From Gonocerus acuteangulatus (taxonomy: Eukaryota > Arthropoda > Insecta > Hemiptera > Coreidae), in assembly GCA_946811695.1 (NCBI GenBank), contig OX328130.1, forward strand, positions 75,454,398 to 75,518,397: 64,000 bases of DNA, written 5' to 3'. Under the pieces are notes generated by a model. That model made no database searches. It saw nothing but the letters and a program-made list of their open reading frames with translations, and was not told the DNA's origin. The position numbers were made by a program, and so were the translations under genes. Shown piece after piece: positions 45,123 through 54,601 of this stretch; position 1 is the stretch's first letter, and the number at the start of each line of letters is the position of its first letter.

Positions 45123-48100
45123 CTTTCAATAAATATAAATATTATTAAAAGCCATATAGATGAGAATGTTTGATATTAGTGTTTTATTAAATTATTCAAT
45201 ATTTTTTTAATCAGCTATTTTTAGACTTAGAGGTTTGCCTCCGCCTCAAAAGTTATTATTTAATAAGTTTCAAAATGGTACCTCATAGTTTTAGAAAAAA
45301 ATCTATTTCAATCTATTTTTTTCTGATTTCAAATGTGCATAATCCACCCGCTTTATAACATTTTTTTTTTTTGTAAAATTCACGATTAATTATTCTTATT
45401 AATACATTCTCTTCTAAATACAGCAGGCTCCCTTGTCTATGAGCTACTATGATACCTCGGGTTCTCCACCGTTTCTAGACCGTGAACTACTTTAGTTTGC
45501 TCTGTTCCCCCTGAGCCCTACTGCAAACAAAAGAACAAGGTAGTGTGCATGCCCTATATCCAGCCCATGTGTGGGAATGCTGAAGTATTGCTACCATTTT
45601 CGCACTCAGTGGAGTGCTTTATTGAAATGTCAAAATGTGTGTAAGTATAAAAAAAAAATTCACAAAAACCAAATACTTATGTAAGGAATACGATATATGT
45701 TTGTGTGCCGTGCCATGTTTCGACATTTACCAAATGCAAAAGAATTTTTATTTATTTAAAAAATATGTATTTAAAAAAAGAAGTAAAAAGCTAATTTATG
45801 AGTTATTAAAAAAAAAAAAAAGTTCCACCTGTGCTAGTCCAAAGTTCGGATCAAAAAGGATGATGGGAAACTATGCGAAATTAAAGAAAAGAACGCAATT
45901 GCAGAGTCAAAATGTAGCCGGCTCAGCGGGCACAGTTGGCATCACTACTACTAGGCCCAGCAAGCCCACTTTAACTCCGTTTTCGGTCGCTAAAGGGTAA
46001 ATCCTCTGAGTTTAGCTCGTTGTCAAAAGGTCTTTAAAATGCTCAACTACAATAAGGCTTTAAAGATATTACTTGTGATACAATACTTTGTAAAAATCGT
46101 TTGTCTTACCATTCTGCCGAAAATCCCGTTGTCCCAGTGAGAGACAATGCTTTCTTCTTTATGTATTCGGATCCGATGTACAGTGCCACAGCTAGAACCA
46201 TTTGCACTTGTCTCTCTTGTACCAGTTCATTGAATAACAACAGCCAGGTCGTTCCTTTATCTGCAAGGTCTGTTAACAGACATAGTCCCTAAACCCGCAA
46301 TCAAAAAATAATTTAAGAAGTTGTAAAAATGATAATTGTTTTATTAGTCTAAACACAAGAAAACTGAGGATGTCCAGACAACCAAAGGAATACAAAAATT
46401 ATAAGAATTCATTAAGAAATAATTAATTTTTCCTGAAGATTACCTCAACATAAAAAGTATAGACTGGTGCTTGAAAGAGATCGTGGTCCTTACAATTCGG
46501 ATTTAATAATGGTTCAAATAGTTTCCTGAAAACCTATATGAAAATAAATCTTAAAGAATAAATGCAAAAATATAAAAGGAAGCTTTACATTTTATTTAAA
46601 TACCATACTTGTTGATCAATGGCATTAACAACAGATTCACAAAACTCTGGAGTTCGGACAAGCAGTGAGAGAAGAAGGATTACAGCGGTCGATTGAGAAT
46701 GGATTTCATTTCTTCCTAAAGAACTATCTTCCCTCGTCTCTAGCAGCATAAGAATCAGCTGAAAATATTCAACATTCTCTTTTTTTAAATAAAAAAATAT
46801 AAATGCTAATGGATATGTTAAATGTTTTATTTTTGATTTTGTGCACTAAAAACTGAGGAATAGATTTGAAAATGTATGAGCAACTTTCACATTAGTCTAC
46901 AGTAAAACTTTTCAACCTTTGTTAAGTTTGGAGAAAAGAAAGTAAAAAATAGTTATATGAAGAGATATAAACAGTCTTGAGCTGTATGTATCTTTTAGTA
47001 AATATCCTGAAAGCAGTTAAAAAAAATCAGAGTATGAGGGAAATGACCATTTTATAAAGTGCTTTATTTATGCTGCGATTTAAACAGCGTCTTCAATAAA
47101 CATAATTGAAAATAATTACAAAAGGGCAGACACTTTTTGTGGGGTTTAATTATCAGGAAACAAGAAAATAAATGTTGCCTATGATATACTGGAATACAGT
47201 GCGTCTAAAGCCCCCAGGCACACAAACAGCCCTTTTACAGTGCGTAAAGGGGCCCTCAGACTGGCAAAAAAATGTTCTCAACATTTTGAGCACAAATATT
47301 GAGCTTATTTTTGTACTAAATATTGAATGGTTCTTGGACCCCTCACACTGCACAAAAATATTGCACAAATTTTTATATTGGTTCAATGGCCGTTATCTTT
47401 TTTAAGGCAGTTCAACCACTTGGATCATAGTTTCCTATGTATATACGTGCAATTGAAAATACATTGACATACAAATGCAGAAGAATGAATTATTTGAATC
47501 AAAATATTTAATCAAATCAATATAGTTTTAATAGACAAGATAAAATAAAGATGAAAAAAGGATATAAAATACTTAAAAATGTATATTAAACGCACACACA
47601 CTAAATGACACACAAACAATTGCACAATATTTTGTCAGCCCCCTCACACTGCACTCTCATGCTACAAAATTTTGACCGGTCCGCAAACATTTTCTAAACT
47701 TTCAGAAAACTTTTGAAGGCCCTACAAAATATTGAATACCCCTTTTTTTGCACAAAATATCTCCTCACACTCACAATATTTTTGCACAAAACCGGCTTCT
47801 TCAATATTTTGTGCAATATTTTTGCCAGTGTGAGGGCCCCTTAAGAGTGAGTGAGAGCATCGATAATCTGGGCAGGTGTGGTTGTTCTCTGCACTCTCAT
47901 GATCTTGTACAGCTGTACCGGTTTAAATGGCAGCGTGAATAAAATACTCATTTAATATTAAAAAAAAACTTCGTTTTTTTTTACATGTTATCTCGCTTAA
48001 AAGTATCTGCCTTATTTATTATTCATTATAGAATTGCCCTAATTTTACATTAAAGATTATTGGTTTTTGAATAAAACACTATTTTTGGCCATATTTTTTT

Positions 48101-49963
48101 TGACACCTTTCCCCTATGCGCAGTACCTGGTATTCCAAGGTATGTCCAGGAAACACATACTTACCTTTTTATCTACCCTAGAGACGTACTACAGCAAAAT
48201 TTCAAGGTGCATAAAACTCTTCATGAAAAGTATGTTACCAGCTCTTGGTCTACAAGGGGTAAAAAGAAATGTTATATACAACTGGAACATTAAATAAAGA
48301 AAAATGGCGCGATAACGTAAAAGAAACAAATGCTGCTGTGATTGAATTGAATTATATAAATAAATGTTAACTTGATAGTGGTTTCTACCGCAAACATTTA
48401 ACAAAGAACGAATCGCTACATATACGAGCTCTGTAATTAATATAAATATAAATAGACTGATTTTGCTATTGTTTTTTTCTTTTCTTAAAAATGTTTTAAT
48501 TGTGTTATCGCCTTTTAGCGTTTAACAATAAATCAAATAAATAATATAAATATAAATAAATGTTGAATGAAGAGGTTAGATGGTAATTAAAATCCAAGGA
48601 ATACCAGCCCAGAAGCCTGAAATATAAGCTCATTTTGGCGTAAGATTGGTTGGCCTCACAAGATTGTTATAAGATTTTCAAAAAATCAATTTCCTTTCAA
48701 TAAATAATTTATTTACACTTTTAAGGATATTTTAAAGATTTAAACAATTAAATTGATTCTAATATAGCAATTAGAAGTGAGCCTTCTAAAGAATAATACA
48801 GACATATATGAAGGTGGTCCGGAATTTACAACGAATATACACAAACTTGTTTTAACACATTTGAGACTGATAGCCACTTTCGTGGCAAGGCCATTTCTTC
48901 GCTTCAGGACTGAAAGCCACCGGTTTGACAGCTTTTTGCGATCTTTGCACTCTTTTATCCGCTAGAGTTCACAAAAATACAGTTTGAGCCTTTTGACTGG
49001 GGGTTTCTCTCGGCCACCGATCCCTTTACATAGTTAGCAGCCCTCTGAAGGGCCTTATTTGTGTTTTACCAGTTGATGTGTACATAGAGATCATGTTTCA
49101 TAGATATTATACCAATGCCAAGATATTTGACTTGATATTATTTTTAAAGAATTTTAAAATGATATAAAAACGTATTTTAAACCTGCCATTGACTGATCTG
49201 AAGCACAGATTGAGAAAATGTTCGCATATCAATTTTTAAAGAAAGAACTATAGAAAGCATATTAGGAGAAATGAGAAGAGTGGAGGCTCGGCTATTTTAA
49301 AACCGTTCAGTGGACCCAGGAGGGTGAAATAGGCATCTAAGGTCTTGTGGGTTGTTGTCTCATAAGGGTTAAACTTTTAGAATATTTTTCTAGCTTCTGT
49401 CTCCCATCCCAAGTGGAATGAAATGACCCACTGCTACCGTAAACACATACTTAAACTATGTGCTAAGTTGATTGATGTAACAAAATCATGCAGTACCTAC
49501 AGGAAGTTTTTCTTCGAGGAGATTGTGCACGCAGTCCATAATATCCTTCTTCTCAGGAGGAATATCGTTGTTGTTCTTTGAAAAAAGATTAGAAATAATC
49601 TTTGAAATGAGTTTCAAAGCGTCTCCCATCTGAACGGGCTCAGTGCCTATCCAATGGAAAGCCAATCCTAAGGCATGGGGATACAGACTCTCGATTCCGA
49701 ACACTTCTAGATCGATCGCAACACAAAGGTATTCAAAAAGAGCAGCAAAGCAATCACTGTTTAACTCCTGCTCGTTCACTGTAGTTAGTAAGCCTTCAAT
49801 ATCTTCAGCGTAACTGGAAAATATTGGAATACACAAATAGGCATGGTTGTACTAAGAATTAATGATATAGGCATAATTACTAGAACTATAATTGAAGTAA
49901 TCCAACACATTTATGAAAAAGTCCGACTCGCAGGAACTGCGTCATCTTAGCGCGGTTCCAGTT

Positions 49964-49998
<35 letters not shown>

Positions 49999-51221
49999 GG
50001 CTCATCTACATGTAGGTCATTAGCGCCGACGTCCAGGGTGTAGCGAGGAATTTCACCAGCGAGCCGTGGGATGATAAAATTCCTGCCGGAGGTTGGGAAT
50101 CGAACCCACCATCTCCCGCTTATGAATCCAAGGCGCTAGCCATTAGACCACGGGAGACCCCGGTTCCTGTTCATATCTCTATTCTCATTTGAAAAGCATA
50201 GAATAGAAACAGATAGTATTTTCCTCGGCCTTTGTTCAAAGGGTTTTATGGCTATACCTGGGGTCAGGTCCGCAAGACCCTAGAATCCTCTTCTACCGAT
50301 ACTTCATTTCATACGTTTCAATGAATTGGAAAATATCAAAAATGTTCACACATTCCTGTGTTATTTTACTATAGTAATAATTCTACAGATAAAAATAAAA
50401 AAACCAACAGCATAAAGGCAATTGAAAATATTCAAAAGACGTCATCGAATCTTTTTCTCTTGGCAAGCTATATTTCTAACAATGAATTGTTTTTCTTATG
50501 TTGCCTAATCTGTTTTATTGTCAAATACATTATCCAACTATAAGCAATTAAAAAATAACAAGGAATAAAAATAGACAAAAAGAACAGTTCGAATAAGCAA
50601 AATCAATTACTTTAATGTTTTAAGCACTTATTTCTCCGATTGACATCGCCTAATCAAAATTTTCATCAGAACCTTTTTTGTAGAGCATTTAGTAAGCTTT
50701 CTAATGGTATTCGTTCGTTTACCAAGATTCTCAACCTTTTTCGAGATATTAAGGAAAATATACGAAGTTCCCAAAACTTTTCATGTCTGTTCATAAAATA
50801 TTTTATTCTAACCCTTCCTTAACTCCAAACGTAACATAACTTTCAACATATTAGTTTTAATGAAAGTAGAACATGCAGATAATGTTTCAACTGAATCCCG
50901 TGATTCTAAGTACCCAAACCAAAAACGGTATTCAAAAACTATTTTTCCAATTTTCTCGAAACGGTTAAAGCTATCGCCTTGAAAATGCTTTCATTCGTTT
51001 TCCTAGCCCAAGAAGCCTATAGAAAGAGTACTTACAAGCTTATGAACTCAAAAGCGTAAGCGTTACGATTTTTTCTGCGCGAATTTCGCCCTAAACGCCA
51101 TCTTCCAGTGGGCGGATTTTGCTGGTTAACGAACTTGACCTTCTTTCAAATTGGACGACGGATTTTTGTACCAAATTTCATCAAAATCGGACCATCAGGG
51201 AAGCCAGAAATGAGCGAACAG

Positions 51222-51284
<63 letters not shown>

Positions 51285-54243
51285 AATTTGAACCACCGTT
51301 ATTTTCGGTCTCTAGGGGTTCTGAAACGCGAAATTTTCTTGTCGGCACTTCCGGATTGTTTCATTGTATCAACCTTATAAGCGGGGTTCCTCCCTATGGG
51401 GGAGGGAGGAACCGCGCTAAAAACTAAACCACAAGAGAAGAAAAAAAAAAATCAGTCCTGTAACAGGCCACGAGGGCCCTGAGGGACAGACACTATAGAG
51501 GTATCTGATTCTTGACCATACGACACACTAGGGAGATAGTGTGGTCAGTACTATGCTCCGGCCACCAGATTTTTCCCTTTGCTGCTTCAACTACTAGGGT
51601 CAATAGCACCAAGGTACCCATTGATAAATTAATTAAAGGCTGGGTTGGCCTAGGGCCGAATCCAACCCATGAACGAAGACACTAGAAGATAAAAATCTTT
51701 AGTGCTTGCTCAGGATTTGAACTCAGGTCCTCCAGTGCTCTACCACTGAGCTAACCTCATCCCTTACAAGAGAAGAAAGAATATGGAAAATAAGAGGTTT
51801 TATTAAACCATTAGAAGCTATTATATTTTTTAGTGAATTGGCAATAAAGCATGTCAAAGAGCAACAATATTAATAAAGAACTAATGATTTAATATTTGAT
51901 TTCTATTTGGCATTTTTTTATTACTTACTCGTGGGTATATTTTCATTTATATTATATACGTAGAAGGCAAAAAATTAAAAATTATCAACTAGGAACATAC
52001 CTTTCTCTTCCGATAGATTCATTATGCATTGTTTAGTGTTTTTCCTCCCTTTTTAACACTAATACTTTCACTTTAGATTTAATTATATCTGTAACATGTA
52101 CCACGACCTTGCTTGTTGCTCTTGTAAATATTCTAGACAGGCTCCAAAATATTTTAAATATATGTTTTTATTCTTAAAAGTGATATGCCCAGTAATATGG
52201 GCATATTGCCCATAAGTCTTCTTATGGGTAATATGGGCATATTGCCCATAAGTCTTCTTATGGGTAATATGCCCCAGGATAAAATATTTATTTTTAAAAA
52301 TGTATCTCATTTTTAAGAATTCTGCTTTTTGTAAAATTCCATAAAACGCATATTCACATGGGTAAAAATAACATTTTTGATTAATAGAGCCAAACAATAG
52401 CAATTAAATGATACACATGAAGATTTTAAAACTACCTCAAACAATCAGAGCTTAATTTATTTATTTAAATTTTAACGTCCATTATAATTAACTCAGAATT
52501 TTAGGACGGGTTGTCTATAGGTTAACACCCTTTTCTATCCAGGATAGGGCTGATGCCTTTTATTTTTTTCCAAAGAAAAGCCACCACCCCTAGTGGGAAT
52601 CGAACCCATGGCCCTTGGCAGGGAATGTTAAATGCCCACACCTTAACACTCACAGCCACCGGGCCTCCAAGGGCTTACTTTAGTAATAGAATAAACATGA
52701 ACAGGTAATAATTACTTTTTATAGTCTTTGATGATCTTCTTTGCTCTGTCTGTATTTACTATTTCCTTAAAAAATATATTTACATGCCTCATTAAACAGG
52801 AATTGGATACTCTAATGGCTTCGGTCAATGTAGGACAAGTTGAACGAATATAAGTTTCGATTTCGGAATCGGGCACACTTCCACAAACTTCTTCCAAAAT
52901 TATAAGCAGTTTACAGACCTGAAATATGCTGAAATTTAGAACAAGTAAATTACAGGATAATAAAGTTGAATTATTTTGATAAGTCATACCTGGACTCTAG
53001 AAGTGGCACATTTTTTCTGAACTTTTAATAATACTTTAAGGAACTGCTTAATGTCAACTGATTTCATCAATGTATATACAACAGGTAAATTCTTGTAGCA
53101 CAGATTAACAAGTACTCCAAGAGCTAATGGTACCAGCTCTTGTTCTTCACCAGTAATCCATTTAGTTAGAGATGATATTAAAAATGATAAATGAGCTTCT
53201 TGCCATGAAATTTTAATGCCGTATGTAAGTTCCTATGGATAAATAAGAAAAAGGTAAAAGTTTATTATTCAAATTGTTTTAAATGAGTATAATAAAGGGG
53301 GGAAAATGAGGTACCTGCATCAACTGCAAAATTTTTATTTTCTTCTCCCCAATAGGCTTCATTTCAAGAAGCCTTGTTAATACAGGTACAAACTTAAAAG
53401 TATGTATTAAACAATCTCTTGTGCTTGGGTAACGGCAAGCCGCAAGAAGGATATCGATACCTGCCCAGGTAATATTTGACCGAACATCTTCTCCTAACAT
53501 TATCTCATAAAGATTAACAAAAAATTCCAAAGATTCCCTACTTCCAGGATCAAATGTGCTTAATTCAGAAGACAAATTCACCATCTGAAATTAAAAATAA
53601 ACAATAACTTCAATTGATAGAAACCCCATTTAACCATACAAATATATTTTAATTAGTAGTTTTATTTTTTCCAAACAAAGGGTGACAATGTCATGAAGGG
53701 TAAACAAATTTCAATGTCATCAGTGTCCTGTACAGAATTGTTAATCTCAAATAACAACGAAAAAACACTTCCAAAAGAGATGAAAAACAAAGAATTTTAC
53801 AAAAAATAACAGTTTGTGAAAAAAAATTTTAAGTTTAAATTTTGTAATCCATTAATTTTCTCCATGAAAAAGTAATATAATGTTTTTTATACCCAAAATG
53901 ACATTATTTATAGCAAAATATTGTGAAAATATCACAATTGACCTTTTATTTGCTATAAAAATCATGGTATGTAACAAGAAAAATGTATGTTTTCAAGCGA
54001 AAAGGCATTTATAGTTATTAGTTCCATTCAAGACATGACAAATGAATTATTTGTATAATTCAAAGAGATATTTAAATAACTTGAATCAAATAAGTGATCC
54101 AGAAATTGGAAATTAATGTTACTGCTTATTTAAATACATACTTGAAGACATTTCAGTAAATTGACAGATGCCTCCTCAGATCTATTGCCAAAATATTCTC
54201 TAGTTGACTGGTTAAAATGACTGAGTAGTTCAGAAGCACCCAT
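39192..54243 (-). CDS. CIP2A: CIP2A homologue, complete, 13 coding exons
   Basis: Exons on the minus strand: 54243-54142, 53584-53315, 53232-52990, 52918-52716, 49813-49501, 46758-46609, 46533-46444, 46288-46110, 44688-44487, 43579-43298, 41124-40938, 39550-39456, 39344-39192. All introns are GT-AG and all phases agree, giving 822 residues plus stop (human CIP2A is about 905). Residues 1-580 are helical-repeat (armadillo-like) sequence with CIP2A-family blocks, e.g. ELTYGIKISWQEAHL and ALGVLVNLCYKNLPV (about 125-180). Residues ~590-815 form a heptad-rich coiled coil starting near SVMELYHYKISLM. In vertebrates CIP2A dimerises, binds the B56 subunit to restrain PP2A, and works with TOPBP1 on broken chromosomes in mitosis; here function is inferred from homology. 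One weak point is the exon 5 donor (CCT then GTAGGT): an alternative four bases later would break the frame. Confidence 0.88.
39686..39711. repeat. Poly(A) tract in CIP2A intron 12
   Basis: An (A)n run followed near 39763 by a B-box-like GTTCAATTCC. Possibly a decayed SINE, not otherwise recognisable. Confidence 0.6.
39868..40066. mobile_element. Stem-loop MITE in a CIP2A intron
   Basis: Inverted arms of about 40 bp: AAAAACTGATTATGTCTCG with TTTAAGACTAGGG on the left, and CCGTAGTCCTAAACGAGACA with TTAGCAGTTTTTATTGAC on the right, around a 90-bp loop. No coding capacity. Target duplication not evident. Confidence 0.65.
41615..42529 (-). mobile_element. pogo-type transposon relic, 915 bp
   Basis: Terminal inverted repeats start CAGTAGAACTTGGATAATTC (left) and CAGTGGAACATGGATAATTC (right), flanked by TA on both sides. 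These are pogo/Tigger-type ends (Tc1-mariner superfamily). A 48-residue piece of the transposase HTH survives inside, on the minus strand. It lies in a CIP2A intron. Confidence 0.88.
41898..42044 (-). pseudogene. pogo transposase N-terminal HTH
   Basis: The minus-strand ORF of 48 residues contains MSEKIAAIKEVEKGIKKKS and IAKDFGIPPNTLPTYLK, followed by a stop. This matches the CENP-B N-terminal/psq-type helix-turn-helix of pogo/Tigger transposases. The CENP-B HTH and DDE domains are absent. Confidence 0.8.
42590..43166. mobile_element. mariner-like MITE, 577 bp, TA duplication
   Basis: Ends read CGCAGGGTGTATCACAAGTT and, inverted, CACAGGGTGTATCGCAACTT, with TA immediately outside each (42588-42589, 43167-43168). 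Subterminal inverted segments (AAAAAATGGAGTTCAACGCC against its complement near 43110) extend the similarity. There is no transposase. Confidence 0.8.
44285..44440 (+). pseudogene. Non-LTR retrotransposon C-terminal tail
   Basis: Forward translation gives LKWLGHIEEMDLEKL and, after a one-base shift, EGKRLSGRPPLTCLDDVEGD. This is the RLxWLGHVxRM ... GRRxxGRPxxRWLDxV tail found at the end of RTE/CR1-like LINE ORF2 proteins. It is a frameshifted 3' relic in a CIP2A intron, in antisense orientation to that gene. Confidence 0.8.
45069..45122. repeat. Poly(T) tract
   Basis: About 54 T residues, i.e. poly(A) on the CIP2A sense strand. Confidence 0.95.
45635..46000 (+). pseudogene. piggyBac transposase C-terminal remnant
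   Basis: Residues 11-40 of this reading, TKYLCKEYDICLCAVPCFD and IYQMQKNFYLF, match the cysteine-rich C terminus of piggyBac transposases (YxCxxCxVxLCxxPCFxxYH). Upstream cysteines are mostly lost (SIKKKFT precedes) and the DDD core is absent. The tail after residue 45 is low-complexity. It lies in CIP2A intron 8, antisense to that gene. Confidence 0.72.
47245..47844. mobile_element. 600-bp MITE with GGGGCCCTCA ends
   Basis: The left end reads AAAGGGGCCCTCAGACTGGC; the right end, inverted, reads TTAAGGGGCCCTCACACTGG. Internal CACTGCACAAAAATATTGC motifs recur in both halves. TTAA at the right and TAAA at the left would fit a TTAA-inserting (piggyBac-like) element with one mutated site, but this is not certain. 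Non-coding, in CIP2A intron 5. Confidence 0.7.
47845..49264. other. CIP2A intron 5, unassigned
   Basis: AT-rich intronic sequence. Small ORFs show no domain that I recognise. Confidence 0.5.
49265..49375 (+). repeat. Dispersed repeat shared with 25.9 kb
   Basis: AGAGTGGAGGCTCGGCTATTT and CAGTGGACCCAGGAGGG match 25900-26000. It lacks the tRNA-like head. Confidence 0.5.
49967..50161 (-). mobile_element. tRNA-derived SINE, family A, with target duplication
   Basis: Bounded by GGTTCCAGTTCAT (49954-49966) and GGTTCCTGTTCAT (50162-50174), a 13-bp target duplication with one mismatch. On the minus strand it has the A box TGGTCTAATGGCTAGCGCC, the B box GGTTCGATTCCCA, the shared body and a poly(A) tail (poly(T) on plus). 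It inserted into an older MITE-like repeat that starts AAGTCCGACTCGCAG at 49919. It lies in CIP2A intron 4. Confidence 0.92.
50600..51425 (+). repeat. Dispersed repeat family copy with (TA)n
   Basis: Counterpart of 4440-5000 and, inverted, 27870-28170. It includes GATTGACATCGCC, GCTGGTTAACGAACTTGAC and CAAAATCGGACCATC, then (TA)n (51228-51282). It ends in GGGGGAGGGAGGAACCGCGC, also present inverted near 27790. Intronic. Confidence 0.65.
51444..51765 (-). mobile_element. tRNA-derived SINE, family C, with target duplication
   Basis: Flanked by perfect ACAAGAGAAGAAA (51431-51443 and 51766-51778). On the minus strand it opens GGGATGAGGTTAGCTCAGTGG with A box TTAGCTCAGTGG and B box GAGTTCAAATCC. 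The tRNA-like head is short (the anticodon arm appears compressed). The 3' end lacks a poly(A) tail on the SINE strand. This is the only copy I found in the window. Confidence 0.88.
52192..52275. repeat. 36-bp tandem repeat made of two palindromes
   Basis: Two copies of a 36-bp unit (52201-52236, 52237-52272) plus flanking partial sequence. Each unit is built from two palindromes, ATGGGCATATTGCCCAT and CCCATAAGTCTTCTTATGGG, so the transcript could form alternative hairpins. Intronic in CIP2A. Confidence 0.85.
52466..52668 (-). mobile_element. tRNA-derived SINE, family B
   Basis: The same family as 23346-23550: B box GGGTTCGATTCCCAC, AAAAGGCATCAGCCCTATCC and tail AATGGACGTTAAAATTT on the minus strand. 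It lies in CIP2A intron 4, sense to the gene. Confidence 0.82.
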
Positions 54244-54601
54244 TTTGAAAATTGTCACACAATAATGATTATAATTAGTAGTTTAAAAAAAAAGAGTAAT
54301 CGAACCATTAAATTAAAACACAGTTTACAAATAATTAATGCGAAACGAACGAGAACCAATCTTAGTGTTTATTTGCTTATTCGCTATACCCGCTTTGCCG
54401 CCAAAAGCCTTTCTACTGGTAACCTTCTAAAGGTTAACCGTGACTAACCGATTAAGATGGCAGTGCCTGGCTTTGCAATAAGTCTAATAAAAATGGCAGA
54501 AATGACATCAGTGATGATACATAGGTAGAGTGTAAATAGTTAGTTTTAAGATGATCTAGTTAATTGTTTTTAGTGTTACGTGTTTCTTTATAAAATACAA
54601 A
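54244..54601. promoter_or_regulatory. Divergent promoter region, CIP2A / JIP3
   Basis: The 358 bp between the two start codons (54243 minus, 54602 plus) is the only space for both promoters if neither gene has an upstream non-coding exon. No TATA box is positioned convincingly. A YY1-like AAGATGGC occurs at 54454-54461 and a CRE-like TGACATCA near 54507. The middle (about 54390-54480) is less AT-rich than its surroundings. Shared regulation is an inference. Confidence 0.6.

Noticed and set aside
49486..49836. Separate small minus-strand genes (also at 52712-52987, 53279-53584, 43259-43561)
   Set aside because: They are exons of the single CIP2A homologue with intron read-through at their ends.
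6563..50161. tRNA genes at 6.7, 23.5, 25.7, 50.1, 51.7 and 52.6 kb
   Set aside because: A and B boxes are present, but the heads are followed by repeated SINE bodies, two copies have target duplications, and the anticodon arms are irregular.
39192..54243. USO1/p115 vesicle-tethering factor as the identity of the minus-strand gene
   Set aside because: It also has an armadillo-like head and coiled-coil tail, but the N-terminal blocks (LTYGIKISW..., LGVLVNLCYKNL) and the MELYHYKISL start of the coiled coil fit CIP2A, and no p115-like acidic tail is present.
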